Assembly (NCBI RefSeq): GCF_026236535.1
Contig: NZ_JAHTMW010000007.1
Span: 124,001-188,000, forward strand
Direction: 5' to 3'
DNA from: Streptomyces sp. SKN60
GTDB lineage: Bacteria > Actinomycetota > Actinomycetes > Streptomycetales > Streptomycetaceae
Length of the DNA: 64,000 nucleotides
Made by a program: the position numbers and the translations under genes. Below the pieces are notes generated by a model. The model was not told the origin of the DNA, searched no databases, and was given only the letters and a program-made list of their open reading frames with translations. This document shows positions 38,446 to 46,938 of this stretch, one piece after another (within the stretch, counting starts at the first letter, position 1; every line of letters starts with the position of its first letter).

Positions 38446-39447
38446 TCAGCGGCGCTCGGGCTTGGCGCTGCGCGACATGAGCTCCTTGAGCGCGACGACC
38501 GGCGGCTTGCCGTCGTGGACGATCGAGACGACCGTCTCGGTGATGGGCATGTCGACGCCGTGGCGGCGGCCCAGATCCAGCACGGACTCGCAGGACTTGA
38601 CGCCCTCGGCGGTCTGCTTGGTGGCCGCGATGGTCTCCTGGAGGGTCATCCCGCGGCCCAGGTTGGTGCCGAAGGTGTTGTTCCGGGAGAGCGGCGAGGA
38701 GCAGGTGGCGACGAGGTCGCCCAGCCCTGCGAGCCCGGAGAAGGTCAGCGGGTCGGCGCCCATGGCGAGGCCGAGGCGGGTGGTCTCGGCGAGGCCGCGG
38801 GTGATGAGGGTGGCCTTGGAGTTGTCGCCGAGGCCCATGCCGTTGGCGATGCCGACGGCGAGGCCGATGACGTTCTTCACCGCGCCGCCGAGTTCGCAGC
38901 CGACGACGTCGGTGTTGGTGTACGGGCGGAAGTACGGGGTCATGCAGGCGCTCTGGAGCCGCTGGGCGACCGACTCGTCGGCGCAGGCGACCACGGCGGC
39001 GGCGGGCTGCCGGGCGGCGATCTCCTTGGCCAGGTTGGGGCCGGTGAGCACGGCCACGCGCTCGGCGGGCACGTCGGCGACCTCGCGGATGACCTCGCTC
39101 ATGCGCTTGGCGGTGCCGAGTTCGATGCCCTTCATCAGGGACACCAGGACGGTGTCCGGGGCGAGTTTCGGCGCCCACTGGGCGAGGTTCTCGCGCAGCG
39201 TCTGGGAGGGGACGACGAGGACCGTGAAGTCGGCGTCGCGGGCGGCCTCGGCCGGGTCGGCGGTGGCCGTGATGCCCTTGGGGAGTTCGACCCCGGGGAG
39301 GTACTCGGGGTTGGTCCCGGTGCTGTTGATGGCCTCGGCGAGGGCGGCGCGGCGGCCCCACAGGCTCACCTCGCAGCCCGCGTCGGCGAGCACCATGGCG
39401 AAGGCGGTGCCCCAGGATCCGTTGCCGAAGACGGCTGCCTTGGTCAC
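38446..39447 (-). CDS. gpsA: Glycerol-3-phosphate dehydrogenase [NAD(P)+]
   Basis: The 333-residue enzyme makes sn-glycerol-3-phosphate for phospholipids. It has the nucleotide-binding AVFGNGSWGTAFA, SLMKGIELG, and the catalytic-lysine segment GCELGGAVKNVIGLAVG. GTG 39447 overlaps the plsC stop codon as GTGA, coupling the acyl-transfer and substrate-supply steps. Confidence 0.96.
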   Translation of the reverse strand: MTKAAVFGNGSWGTAFAMVLADAGCEVSLWGRRAALAEAINSTGTNPEYLPGVELPKGITATADPAEAARDADFTVLVVPSQTLRENLAQWAPKLAPDTVLVSLMKGIELGTAKRMSEVIREVADVPAERVAVLTGPNLAKEIAARQPAAAVVACADESVAQRLQSACMTPYFRPYTNTDVVGCELGGAVKNVIGLAVGIANGMGLGDNSKATLITRGLAETTRLGLAMGADPLTFSGLAGLGDLVATCSSPLSRNNTFGTNLGRGMTLQETIAATKQTAEGVKSCESVLDLGRRHGVDMPITETVVSIVHDGKPPVVALKELMSRSAKPERR

Positions 39448-40211
39448 TTGGTGCCCTCTCCGGTCGTGCCGTCCGCGGCGGCCTTGCGGCGCTGTTCCTG
39501 CCGGGCCTTCCGGTGGTCGTACGGCTCGGCCGGCGCCTGCTCCCCGCGGACCTCCTCCAGGAGGCGGGTGATGGCCGCCATGATCTCCTCGGTGGCCGCG
39601 CGCAGCACGTCGGGCGTGGGCTCGACGTCGTAGAAGCGGGAGAGGTCGACCGGCGGACCGGCCTGCACGATCAGGGTCTTGCGGGGGCGCAGCCGGAGCT
39701 TGTCCTGCTTGGCGTACGGCGGCATGGCGAGGTTGGCGCCCCACTGGGCGACCGGGATGACGGGGGCCTTGGTGAGCAGGGCGACGCGGGCGGCGCCGGT
39801 CTTGCCGGCCATCGGCCACATCTCGGGGTCGCGGGTGAGGGTGCCCTCGGGGTAGAAGGCGACGCACTCGCCGCGCTCGATGGCGTCGACGGCGGCGCGG
39901 AAGGCGTCCAGGGCGTTGGTGGTCTCGCGGTAGACCGGGATCTGGCCGGTGTTGCGGAGCATGGTGCCGACGAATCCGGCCTTGAAGAGGCCCGCCTTGG
40001 CCAGGAAGCGGGGCACGCGGCCGGTGTTGTACTGGTAGTGCGCGTAGGAGAGCGGGTCCAGGTACGAGTTGTGGTTGACCGCGGTGATGAAGCCGCCGTC
40101 GGCCGGGATGTGCTCCTGTCCGCGCCAGTCCCGGTTGAACAGCACCACCAGTGGGGGTTTGGCGATGACCGCCGCCAGGCGGTACCAGAAGCCGATTCTG
40201 CGGCGGGACAC
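39444..40211 (-). CDS. plsC: 1-acyl-sn-glycerol-3-phosphate acyltransferase
   Basis: The 255-residue acyltransferase has the catalytic NHNSYLDP motif (HxxxxD type) and the substrate-binding YPEGTLTRD motif. It acylates lysophosphatidic acid at the membrane. GTG 40211 is chosen because GGAGAAAGG lies upstream; the frame otherwise runs back through the divergent cofC region. The C-terminal 40 residues are charged and Lys/Arg-rich. It forms plsC-gpsA with ddl downstream. Confidence 0.93.
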   Translation of the reverse strand: MSRRRIGFWYRLAAVIAKPPLVVLFNRDWRGQEHIPADGGFITAVNHNSYLDPLSYAHYQYNTGRVPRFLAKAGLFKAGFVGTMLRNTGQIPVYRETTNALDAFRAAVDAIERGECVAFYPEGTLTRDPEMWPMAGKTGAARVALLTKAPVIPVAQWGANLAMPPYAKQDKLRLRPRKTLIVQAGPPVDLSRFYDVEPTPDVLRAATEEIMAAITRLLEEVRGEQAPAEPYDHRKARQEQRRKAAADGTTGEGTK

Positions 40212-40332
40212 GCGAACACCTTTCTCCGGACTGCGCAAGGGGTCAAGTGTCACCCCCTGCTCCTGGCCTGTCGAGGACACCGTACGCCCCGGGGCTCGGG
40301 CGGTTCGCGCGGGCGGGACAGAATGGGGCGCG

Positions 40333-40992
40333 ATGACGAGCCACGCCGAGCACGACACCGAGAACGACTGGTCGCTGGTGGTGCCCCTGAAGCCGCTGGC
40401 CCGCGCCAAGAGCCGCCTCGCACCCGCCGTGGGCGGGGCGCTGCGCGGCCGGCTCGCGCTCGCGTTCGCCGAGGACACGGTGGCGGCGGCCCTTTCCTGT
40501 CCGGCGGTACGGGATGTGGCGGTCGTCACGGACGACCCGGCGGCCGCGGCGGCGCTCGGCGCGCTGGGCGCCCGTATCGTCCCGGATCTCCCGGCCGCGG
40601 GCCTCAACGGCGCCCTCTCCCACGGCGCCCGCGCCGTCCGCGCCCTGCGCCCGGCCGCCCGGATCGCCGCCCTCAACGCCGACCTCCCGGCCCTCCGCCC
40701 CGCCGAGCTGGCCCAGGTCCTGGCGGTGGCCCGACAATTTCCCCGGGCTTTTCTCGCCGATGCCGCCGAAATAGGTACGACATTCCTCTCGGCGTCCCCG
40801 GGCGTCGAATTGGAACCCGCATTCGGAGGCCCTTCCCGCCGCCGCCATTTGTCCTCGGGCGCGGTGGAAATCCACCTCCCGGACGTCGATTCCGTCCGCC
40901 GCGACGTCGACACCGGCGACGACCTGGCGGCGGCGATGGCCCTGGGCGTGGGCCCGCGGACGGCGGCGCGGTGGGTGCGGGCGGCGGGGTAG
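40333..40992 (+). CDS. cofC: 2-phospho-L-lactate (or phosphoenolpyruvate) guanylyltransferase CofC
   Basis: The 219-residue nucleotidyltransferase starts WSLVVPLKPLARAKSRLAP, the usual KPL..AKSRL motif, and has AVVTDD and NADLPAL. CofC/FbiD activates 2-phospholactate or PEP for coenzyme F420 synthesis, probably with the CofD/FbiA and CofE/FbiB enzymes encoded elsewhere. The 40730-40880 segment uses codons unusual here, including ATA, GAA, TTG and TTT. ATG 40333 lies 120 nt from the divergent plsC start. Confidence 0.93.
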   Translation: MTSHAEHDTENDWSLVVPLKPLARAKSRLAPAVGGALRGRLALAFAEDTVAAALSCPAVRDVAVVTDDPAAAAALGALGARIVPDLPAAGLNGALSHGARAVRALRPAARIAALNADLPALRPAELAQVLAVARQFPRAFLADAAEIGTTFLSASPGVELEPAFGGPSRRRHLSSGAVEIHLPDVDSVRRDVDTGDDLAAAMALGVGPRTAARWVRAAG

Positions 40993-41050
40993 GGCCGTCC
41001 TCGGGGCCGTCCTCCGGGGCGTCCTCGGGCCCGGCCGATAGGCTGGCCGT

Positions 41051-41254
41051 ATGCAGGCGACCGCGTACACGTACGACCCCGAGACCCGCAGCGGCAGTGT
41101 GCTGCTCGACGACGGCACCCCGGTGGAGTTCGGGGGCGAGGCCTTCGAGGCCGGGGGGCTGCGGTTGTTGCGGCCGGGGCAGCGGGTGCGGATCGAGACG
41201 GAGGGCACCGGGAGTGCTCTGCGGATCACGCTGGTGACGCTGCAGACCTTCTAG
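41051..41254 (+). CDS. Small conserved hypothetical protein
   Basis: The 67-residue protein consists of short beta-strand-like segments (TAYTYDPETRSGSVLLDDGT, GLRLLRPGQRVRIETEG, RITLVTLQTF). The GSVLLDDGT and PGQRVRIE pattern resembles small OB/cold-shock-like folds, but RNP motifs are missing. Homologues are remembered from other Streptomyces at this place without function. It begins 59 nt after cofC and ends just before the hupS terminator. Confidence 0.75.
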   Translation: MQATAYTYDPETRSGSVLLDDGTPVEFGGEAFEAGGLRLLRPGQRVRIETEGTGSALRITLVTLQTF

Positions 41255-41269
41255 GGGTCCATGAGGCGG

Positions 41270-41316
41270 ACACGCCGCGGGCCGGGCTCCCCTGGGGGGA
41301 GCCCGGCCCGGCGTGT
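41270..41316. terminator. Bidirectional terminator by hupS
   Basis: Outer arms 41270-41276 and 41310-41316 plus inner perfect 13-bp arms 41280-41292 and 41296-41308 form a very stable hairpin between convergent genes. Confidence 0.85.
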
Positions 41317-41330
41317 GAGCACCAGCCGTC

Positions 41331-42002
41331 CTACTTCTTCGCGGCGGTCTTCTTCGCGGTGGTCTTGCGCGCCGTCGTCTTCTTGGCGGGCGCCTTCTTC
41401 GCGGTGGCCTTCTTGGCCGGCGCGGTCTTCTTCGCGACGGTCTTCTTGGCCGCGGCGGTGGTCTTCTTCGCCGGGGTCGCCTTCTTCGCGGCAGCGGTGG
41501 TCTTCTTGGCGGCGGCCGTGGTCTTCTTGGCGACCGTCTTCTTGGCCGCGGCGGTGGTCTTCTTCGCCACGGTCTTCTTGGCCGGGGCCGCCTTCTTGGC
41601 GGCGGCCTTCTTGGCGGTGGTGGCCTTCTTGGCCGCCGCCTTCTTCACCGTCGCGGCGGCCGCGCCGCCGGTCAGGGAGCCCTTCGGGGCCTTCTTGACG
41701 GAGACCTCGCCGCCCTTGGGGAGCTTCTTCGAGCCGCTGACCAGGTCCTTGAAGCCCTGACCGGCACGGAAGCGCGGGACGGAGGTCTTCTTGACCCGGA
41801 CGCGCTCACCCGTCTGCGGATTGCGGGCGTAGCGGGCCGGACGGTCGACCTTCTCGAACGAGCCGAAACCGGTGACCGAGACCCGGTCCCCGGAGACCAC
41901 GGCGCGCACGATGGCGTCGAGCACGTGGTCGACGGCTTCGGCGGCCTGCTGGCGACCGCCCAACTTGTCGGCAATCGCTTCTACGAGCTGCGCCTTGTTC
42001 AC
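41331..42002 (-). CDS. hupS: HupS, HU protein with histone-H1-like tail
   Basis: The 223-residue nucleoid protein has an N-terminal HU domain (1 to about 92; MNKAQLVEAIADKLGG and the arm VKKTSVPRFRAGQGFKDLV). A linker precedes a tail of about 110 residues made almost only of Lys, Ala, Thr and Pro in AKKTTAAAKK-like repeats. HupS condenses the spore chromosome in Streptomyces and is developmentally induced. The tail DNA is repetitive and could vary in length among strains. It is leftward, with a strong terminator. Confidence 0.96.
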   Translation of the reverse strand: MNKAQLVEAIADKLGGRQQAAEAVDHVLDAIVRAVVSGDRVSVTGFGSFEKVDRPARYARNPQTGERVRVKKTSVPRFRAGQGFKDLVSGSKKLPKGGEVSVKKAPKGSLTGGAAAATVKKAAAKKATTAKKAAAKKAAPAKKTVAKKTTAAAKKTVAKKTTAAAKKTTAAAKKATPAKKTTAAAKKTVAKKTAPAKKATAKKAPAKKTTARKTTAKKTAAKK

Positions 42003-42145
42003 GTCTTCCCCTTCGGAGACTTTGCCGGAACGAAAGTGTTCAAGCTTTTTCGCACGTTAGGCATGTATATACCGCAAATCAAACACGAAACGGGCTAATC
42101 ACCCTTGTGCCGCAACGCGGTGGACGAGTTGCGGAGTTCCGGGTG

Positions 42146-42373
42146 TCAGTCGTCTTCAGGGAATCGACCCTCGTCGAGGTCCTTCATCAACCGGTCCAGA
42201 CGCGTTGCCGCGTCCTTGAGATCGTGCTTCGCCGCGGCCGTGACGACCAGCAGCTTCCGGGACAGCGCCATCCTTACGCCCTCCGGGACTTGCAGTTCGC
42301 GCACCCTTGTGTGCGCTTCCTTCAATCGGGCGGCGACTGCCTCGTAGAGCTCGAGTTGGCTGTCGCGTTCCAT
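42146..42373 (-). CDS. Small conserved helical protein
   Basis: The 75-residue product MERDSQLELYEAVAARLKEA... is charged and predicted helical, with RLKEAHTRVRELQVPEGVRMALSRKLL and an acidic tail LDEGRFPEDD. I do not know its function. ATG 42373 has only a weak upstream site. It lies between leuD and hupS in the same orientation, with 140 nt before hupS. Confidence 0.72.
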   Translation of the reverse strand: MERDSQLELYEAVAARLKEAHTRVRELQVPEGVRMALSRKLLVVTAAAKHDLKDAATRLDRLMKDLDEGRFPEDD

Positions 42374-42427
42374 GCACCGATTGTGCCATCTAGGGCGAGT
42401 TGTCGCCCGACAGGGTCTCAACAAGCG

Positions 42428-42461
42428 ACTGCGCCCCCCACCGGACGGTGGGGGGCGCAGT
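42428..42461 (-). terminator. leuCD terminator
   Basis: A 13-bp core stem (42430-42442 with 42447-42459), extended by two further pairs, and a 4-nt loop lie just past the leuD stop codon. Confidence 0.85.
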
Positions 42462-42477
42462 ACTGGAAAAGCGCTGC

Positions 42478-43071
42478 TCAGACGGTAATTGTACGGGGCT
42501 TGAAGGCCGGCCTCGCGGCCTCGTACGCCGCGATGTCCGCTTCGTTCTGAAGGGTGAGGCTGATGTCGTCCAGACCGTTCAGGAGCCGCCAGCGGGCGTT
42601 CTCGTCGAGCTCGAAGTCGGCGTCGATCCCGGCCGCGAGGACCTTGCGGGCCTCCAGGTCGACGGTGATCTCGGCGGTCGGGTCGGCCTCGGTCAGCTCC
42701 CACAGCGCGTCCACGGTCGCCTGCGGCAGGACCACCGTCAGCAGACCGTTCTTCAGCGAGTTGCCGCGGAAGATGTCGGCGAAGCGGCTGGAGATCACGG
42801 TCTTGAAGCCGTAGTTCTGCAGCGCCCAGACGGCGTGCTCGCGGGAGGAGCCGGTGCCGAAGTCGGGGCCGGCCACCAGGACCGTGGCGCCCTGCCGCTC
42901 GGGGCGGTTGAGGACGAACTGCTCGTCCTTGCGCCAGGCCTCGAAGAGGCCGTCCTCGAAGCCGTCGCGGGTGACCTTCTTGAGCCAGTGCGCGGGGATG
43001 ATCTGGTCGGTGTCGACATTGCTGCGGCGCAGCGGAACGGCGCGGCCGGTGTGGCTGGTGAATGCTTCCAT
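42478..43071 (-). CDS. leuD: 3-isopropylmalate dehydratase small subunit
   Basis: The 197-residue swivelling subunit pairs with LeuC to isomerise 2- to 3-isopropylmalate in leucine synthesis. It has [13 protein letters not shown] near the N-terminus and the [17 protein letters not shown] substrate motif. It follows leuC after 6 nt and ends at a strong terminator. Confidence 0.97.
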   Translation of the reverse strand: MEAFTSHTGRAVPLRRSNVDTDQIIPAHWLKKVTRDGFEDGLFEAWRKDEQFVLNRPERQGATVLVAGPDFGTGSSREHAVWALQNYGFKTVISSRFADIFRGNSLKNGLLTVVLPQATVDALWELTEADPTAEITVDLEARKVLAAGIDADFELDENARWRLLNGLDDISLTLQNEADIAAYEAARPAFKPRTITV

Positions 43072-43077
43072 GGTTCC

Positions 43078-44502
43078 TCAGACCCCCGCGGTGGTGGCGA
43101 CGTCGGACAGATCGGCCGGGGAGGCCAGGTGGCCCAGGACGGCGGTGGCGGCGGCGACCTGGGGGGAGACCAGGTGGGTGCGGCCGCCCTTGCCCTGCCG
43201 GCCCTCGAAGTTGCGGTTGGAGGTGGACGCGGAGCGCTCACCGGGGGCCAGTTGGTCGGGGTTCATGCCCAGACACATGGAGCAGCCCGCGTGCCGCCAT
43301 TCGGCGCCGGCCTCCTTGAAGACCTTGTCCAGGCCCTCCTCGACGGCCTGCAGGGCGACCCGGACGGAGCCGGGGACGACCAGCATGCGGACGCCGTCGG
43401 CGACCTTGCGGCCCTCCAGGAGGGAGGCCGCGTTGCGCAGGTCCTCGATGCGGCCGTTGGTGCAGGAGCCTACGAAGACGGTGTCGACCCTGATGTCGCG
43501 CAGCGGCTGCCCGGCGGTCAACCCCATGTACTCCAGGGCCTTTTCGGCGGCGAGGCGCTCCGAAGCGTCTTCGTACGAAGCGGGGTCGGGGACGTGCGCC
43601 GAAAGCGGCGCGCCCTGGCCGGGGTTGGTGCCCCAGGTGACGAACGGCGCGAGCTCGGCGGCGTCGATGACGACCTCGGCGTCGAAGACGGCGTCCTCGT
43701 CGGTCTTCAGGGTCTTCCAGTACGCGACGGCGGCGTCCCAGTCCTCGCCCTCGGGGGCGTGGGCGCGGCCCTTCAGGTAGGCGAAGGTGGTCTCGTCGGG
43801 GGCGATCATGCCCGCGCGGGCGCCGGCCTCGATCGACATGTTGCAGATGGTCATCCGGGCCTCCATCGAGAGCTTCTCGATGGCGGAGCCGCGGTACTCC
43901 AGGACGTAGCCCTGGCCGCCGCCGGTGCCGATCCGGGCGATGATCGCCAGGATCAGGTCCTTGGCGGTGACGTCGGCGGGCAGCTCGCCGTCGACGGTGA
44001 TGGCCATGGTCTTCGGGCGGGCCATCGGCAGCGTCTGGGTGGCGAGGACGTGCTCGACCTGGCTGGTGCCGATGCCGAACGCCAGCGCGCCGAAGGCGCC
44101 GTGCGTGGAGGTGTGCGAGTCGCCGCAGACCACGGTGGTGCCCGGCTGGGTCAGTCCCAGCTGCGGTCCCACCACGTGGACGACGCCCTGCTCGACGTCG
44201 CCCAGCGGGTGCAGCCGGACGCCGAACTCGGCGCAGTTCTTGCGGAGGGTCTCCAGCTGGGCGCGGGAGACCGGGTCGGCGATCGGCTTGTCGATGTCGA
44301 GGGTCGGGGTGTTGTGGTCCTCGGTGGCGATGGTGAGGTCGAGGCGCCGCACCTGCCGGCCGTTCTGGCGCAGGCCGTCGAAGGCCTGGGGGCTGGTCAC
44401 CTCGTGCAGCAGGTGCAGATCGATGAAGAGGAGGTCGGGCTCGCCTTCGGCGCGCCGGACGACGTGGTCGTCCCAGACCTTCTCCGCGAGAGTCCTACCC
44501 AT
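43078..44502 (-). CDS. leuC: 3-isopropylmalate dehydratase large subunit
   Basis: The 474-residue aconitase-family subunit binds a [4Fe-4S] cluster through cysteines in [11 protein letters not shown] and [33 protein letters not shown] is present. It is divergent from ndgR, whose product activates leuCD in Streptomyces, with a dyad in the 140-nt gap. Confidence 0.97.
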   Translation of the reverse strand: MGRTLAEKVWDDHVVRRAEGEPDLLFIDLHLLHEVTSPQAFDGLRQNGRQVRRLDLTIATEDHNTPTLDIDKPIADPVSRAQLETLRKNCAEFGVRLHPLGDVEQGVVHVVGPQLGLTQPGTTVVCGDSHTSTHGAFGALAFGIGTSQVEHVLATQTLPMARPKTMAITVDGELPADVTAKDLILAIIARIGTGGGQGYVLEYRGSAIEKLSMEARMTICNMSIEAGARAGMIAPDETTFAYLKGRAHAPEGEDWDAAVAYWKTLKTDEDAVFDAEVVIDAAELAPFVTWGTNPGQGAPLSAHVPDPASYEDASERLAAEKALEYMGLTAGQPLRDIRVDTVFVGSCTNGRIEDLRNAASLLEGRKVADGVRMLVVPGSVRVALQAVEEGLDKVFKEAGAEWRHAGCSMCLGMNPDQLAPGERSASTSNRNFEGRQGKGGRTHLVSPQVAAATAVLGHLASPADLSDVATTAGV

Positions 44503-44610
44503 CGCTTTCCCTCCGGCCGGCGGCGTGCGCCGACACCACTAGAGATCGTTTCGCGGGCCGTCGTGCGGCCGCCTCACCAGAGTGACGCGTTCCTCGGAAA
44601 ATTGAACTTG

Positions 44611-44629
44611 CGTTTCACAGAGTGAGACG
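44611..44629. promoter_or_regulatory. Candidate NdgR operator
   Basis: CGTTTCAC (44611-44618) and GTGAGACG (44622-44629) form a dyad with one mismatch and a 3-nt centre. It lies 14 nt before the ndgR start and 108 nt before leuC, in the region where NdgR/AreB-type IclR regulators bind in actinobacteria. Confidence 0.65.
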
Positions 44630-44642
44630 CGAATATCGTTGC

Positions 44643-45359
44643 ATGGACAACTCTAGCGGCGTAGGCGTTCTCGACAAGGCAGCCCTTGTCCTGAGCGCCC
44701 TGGAGTCCGGTCCGGCCACCCTCGCAGGACTGGTCGCGGCGACGGGACTCGCACGACCCACGGCCCACCGACTGGCCGTGGCACTGGAACACCACCGGAT
44801 GGTGGCCCGCGACATGCAGGGCCGGTTCATCCTCGGACCGCGGCTGGCGGAGCTCGCCGCCGCGGCCGGCGAGGACCGGCTGCTCGCGACGGCCGGACCG
44901 GTGCTCACGCATCTGCGCGACGTGACCGGCGAGAGCGCCCAGCTCTACCGGCGCCAGGGCGACATGCGCATCTGCGTGGCGGCGGCCGAGCGGCTGTCCG
45001 GACTCCGGGACACCGTCCCGGTCGGTTCGACGCTCACGATGAAGGCCGGCTCGTCCGCGCAGATCCTGATGGCCTGGGAGGAGCCCGAGCGGCTGCACCG
45101 CGGCCTCCAGGGCGCCCGCTTCACGGCGACGGCCCTGTCGGGCGTACGGCGCCGCGGCTGGGCCCAGTCGATCGGCGAGCGGGAGCCGGGCGTCGCGTCC
45201 GTCTCCGCGCCCGTGCGCGGCCCCAGCAACCGCGTGGTGGCCGCCGTGTCGGTCTCCGGGCCGATCGAGCGCCTGACCCGCCACCCGGGCCGGATGCACG
45301 CCCAGGCGGTCATCGACGCCGCCGCGCGCCTGTCCGAGGCCCTGCGCCGCAACGGCTGA
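44643..45359 (+). CDS. ndgR: IclR-family regulator NdgR
   Basis: The 238-residue regulator has an N-terminal winged helix (VLSALESGPATLAGLVAATGLARPTAHRLAVAL, about 15-47) and the IclR effector domain. NdgR controls leucine and other amino-acid genes, nitrogen-dependent growth and antibiotic output in Streptomyces; the match to my memory of the S. coelicolor protein is nearly exact. ATG 44643 gives the known MDNSSGVGVLDK start. A 13-bp-stem terminator follows. Confidence 0.97.
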   Translation: MDNSSGVGVLDKAALVLSALESGPATLAGLVAATGLARPTAHRLAVALEHHRMVARDMQGRFILGPRLAELAAAAGEDRLLATAGPVLTHLRDVTGESAQLYRRQGDMRICVAAAERLSGLRDTVPVGSTLTMKAGSSAQILMAWEEPERLHRGLQGARFTATALSGVRRRGWAQSIGEREPGVASVSAPVRGPSNRVVAAVSVSGPIERLTRHPGRMHAQAVIDAAARLSEALRRNG

Positions 45360-45404
45360 TCCGCTTTCCCTCTGTTCAGCTGTACGCGCTTCATCTGTAC
45401 GTGT

Positions 45405-45440
45405 CCGGCCCACCGCTCCAACGCCGCAGCGGTGGGCCGG
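45405..45440 (+). terminator. ndgR terminator
   Basis: Perfect 13-bp arms 45405-45417 and 45428-45440 enclose a 10-nt loop, 45 nt past the ndgR stop. Confidence 0.8.
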
Positions 45441-45478
45441 AGTTGTGTCTGCCACAAGATCGTCCGTGGTGGAACGAC

Positions 45479-45512
45479 GAAGAAGCCCTCCCCCGAAGGG
45501 AAGGGCTTCTTC
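45479..45512 (-). terminator. Terminator of the tRNA cluster
   Basis: Perfect 11-bp arms 45479-45489 and 45502-45512 lie immediately after the last tRNA-Glu gene in the leftward direction. Confidence 0.8.
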
Positions 45513-45518
45513 TGTGCG

Positions 45519-45591
45519 TACCCCCGACCGGATTCGAACCGGCGCTACCGCCTTGAGAGGGCGGCGTGCTAGGCCGCTACACAACGGGGGC
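45519..45591 (-). tRNA. tRNA-Glu (CUC), copy 1
   Basis: The 73-nt sequence folds as a cloverleaf with anticodon CTC in loop CCTCTCA and T-loop GGTTCGAATCC. The acceptor stem ends in a G-U pair and discriminator A. The CCA end is not encoded. It is the last of five tRNA genes read leftward. Confidence 0.95.
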
Positions 45592-45619
45592 ATGGATCCT
45601 GCGTCTCCGCAGATCCAAG

Positions 45620-45691
45620 CTGGTCTACCAGGACTCGAACCTAGACTAACTGAACCAGAATCAGTCGTGCTGCCAATTACACCATAGACCA
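45620..45691 (-). tRNA. tRNA-Gln (CUG), copy 1
   Basis: The 72-nt cloverleaf has acceptor stem TGGTCTA/TAGACCA, anticodon loop TTCTGGT (anticodon CTG) and discriminator G. CCA is not encoded. It lies between tRNA-Glu copies 1 and 2. Confidence 0.95.
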
Positions 45692-45711
45692 AAGTGGTTT
45701 AGACCAACTCG

Positions 45712-45784
45712 TACCCCCGACCGGATTCGAACCGGCGCTACCGCCTTGAGAGGGCGGCGTGCTAGGCCGCTACACAACGGGGGC
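45712..45784 (-). tRNA. tRNA-Glu (CUC), copy 2
   Basis: This copy is identical in sequence to copy 1 over 73 nt, including the anticodon CTC and discriminator A. Confidence 0.95.
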
Positions 45785-45870
45785 CCTAGCGATCCTCACC
45801 CGGCGTGAGCCGGGTGATGTCACCGCAGAGCCACCGGGAGCTACCCAAGTGATCCTGCGGGATGGATCTG

Positions 45871-45943
45871 TACCCCCGACCGGATTCGAACCGGCGCTAC
45901 TGCCTTGAGAGGGCAGCGTGCTAGGCCGCTACACAACGGGGGC
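45871..45943 (-). tRNA. tRNA-Glu (CUC), copy 3
   Basis: This copy differs from copies 1 and 2 only by a compensated change in the anticodon stem (CTGCC/GGCAG instead of CCGCC/GGCGG). Anticodon CTC is unchanged, so it should be functional. Confidence 0.94.
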
Positions 45944-45985
45944 TTTGTGGATCTATTATCCACGGTTGCAGATGAGCTCTGCGAG

Positions 45986-46057
45986 CTGGCCTACCTGGAC
46001 TCGAACCAAGACTAACTGAACCAGAATCAGTCGTGCTGCCAATTACACCATAGGCCA
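45986..46057 (-). tRNA. tRNA-Gln (CUG), copy 2
   Basis: The acceptor stem here is TGGCCTA/TAGGCCA, a compensated difference from copy 1 (TGGTCTA). The anticodon is CTG. It is the first tRNA read leftward, 97 nt after the HAD phosphatase gene. Confidence 0.94.
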
Positions 46058-46153
46058 CCGGGGCGCGATCCCATCGAGAGGGGATCTTGCTCTGGCTTGC
46101 GCTTCCGGGGCTTTCCGGCCTTTCGGCCCGTTCCCCTCGGCGCAGGAAGAACA

Positions 46154-46876
46154 TTACCCGAAGGTGGACGGTGCTCCAAAACGCGTATCCGCGCGCAGCA
46201 GCGCCGGGAGCTGGCGGAGGCTCGTGATCCGCTTCAGTTCGGGCCGTCCGCCGGTGTCCGCGCGGTCCAGCCAGATGCCCGTCAGGCCGGCCCCGTCGGC
46301 GCCGCGCGCGTCGATGTCGGGGTGGTCCCCCACGTACGCGACCTCGCAGGGCCGCAGGCCGAGGGCGGTGCAGGCGGCGTGGAAGGCCTCCGGGGCCGGC
46401 TTGGCCACGCCGAGCTCCACGGCGCACACCACGGCCTCGAAGCGGTCCCGCACGCCGAGCGCGCGGAGCTTGTGGTCCTGGTTGTGCAGGCTGGAGTTGG
46501 AGAGGACCGCCTGACGGTAGTCGGCGGCCAGCAGGTCCAGGACGGGCACGGCGTCGGGGAACAGCGCCCAGGCCGCCTCGTAATGGACCACATAGCGCTC
46601 GAACCAGCCGTCGGCCTCCCCGGCGGTCAGCTCCGGCCGCCCGAGGAAGTCCCGGACCCTCCCCCGCCGCTGCTCCTGCCAGTCCCCGCCGCCCGCCTCG
46701 TAACGCCGCCAGTGCAGCTCCGTGAGCTCCTTCCAGCGCGCGAGGGCGTCCTCCACCGACCCGTACCGCCCGAGCAGCCCCTCGGCGGCGAGATGGGCGC
46801 GCATCCCCGCGCGGTCGGCGGCGGCGTAATCGAAGAGCGTGTCGTCGATGTCCCAGAGGACGGCGCGGATGGCCAT
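46154..46876 (-). CDS. HAD-superfamily hydrolase
   Basis: The 240-residue protein has the HAD motif I WDIDDTLFDY (Asp9 nucleophile, Asp11), motif II SNSS, motif III KPAPE and motif IV GDHPDID, with a helical C1 cap at about 17-90. Substrate is unknown; it resembles small-molecule phosphatases or phosphoglycolate-type enzymes. It lies between gltX and the tRNA cluster, separated from gltX by a terminator. Confidence 0.9.
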   Translation of the reverse strand: MAIRAVLWDIDDTLFDYAAADRAGMRAHLAAEGLLGRYGSVEDALARWKELTELHWRRYEAGGGDWQEQRRGRVRDFLGRPELTAGEADGWFERYVVHYEAAWALFPDAVPVLDLLAADYRQAVLSNSSLHNQDHKLRALGVRDRFEAVVCAVELGVAKPAPEAFHAACTALGLRPCEVAYVGDHPDIDARGADGAGLTGIWLDRADTGGRPELKRITSLRQLPALLRADTRFGAPSTFG

Positions 46877-46886
46877 GGAAACGACG

Positions 46887-46917
46887 GTACCCCCGTCCCG
46901 GGGCGGGACGGGGGTAC
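46887..46917 (-). terminator. gltX terminator
   Basis: Perfect 13-bp arms 46887-46899 and 46905-46917 with a 5-nt loop lie between the gltX stop and the HAD gene start. Confidence 0.8.
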
Positions 46918-46938
46918 TCCGGGCGGGCCCGGGGAGGG

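Noticed and set aside
41331..41760. CRISPR-like repeat array
   Set aside because: The repetition is the Lys/Ala/Thr tail of HupS in frame, with no unique spacers.
42428..42461. Leucine-responsive attenuator of leuCD
   Set aside because: The hairpin lies after leuD, not before leuC, and no Leu-rich leader peptide is present. It is a terminator.
45519..46057. Integration site of a mobile element at the tRNA cluster
   Set aside because: No integrase, excisionase or truncated tRNA copy lies nearby, and flanking genes are core.
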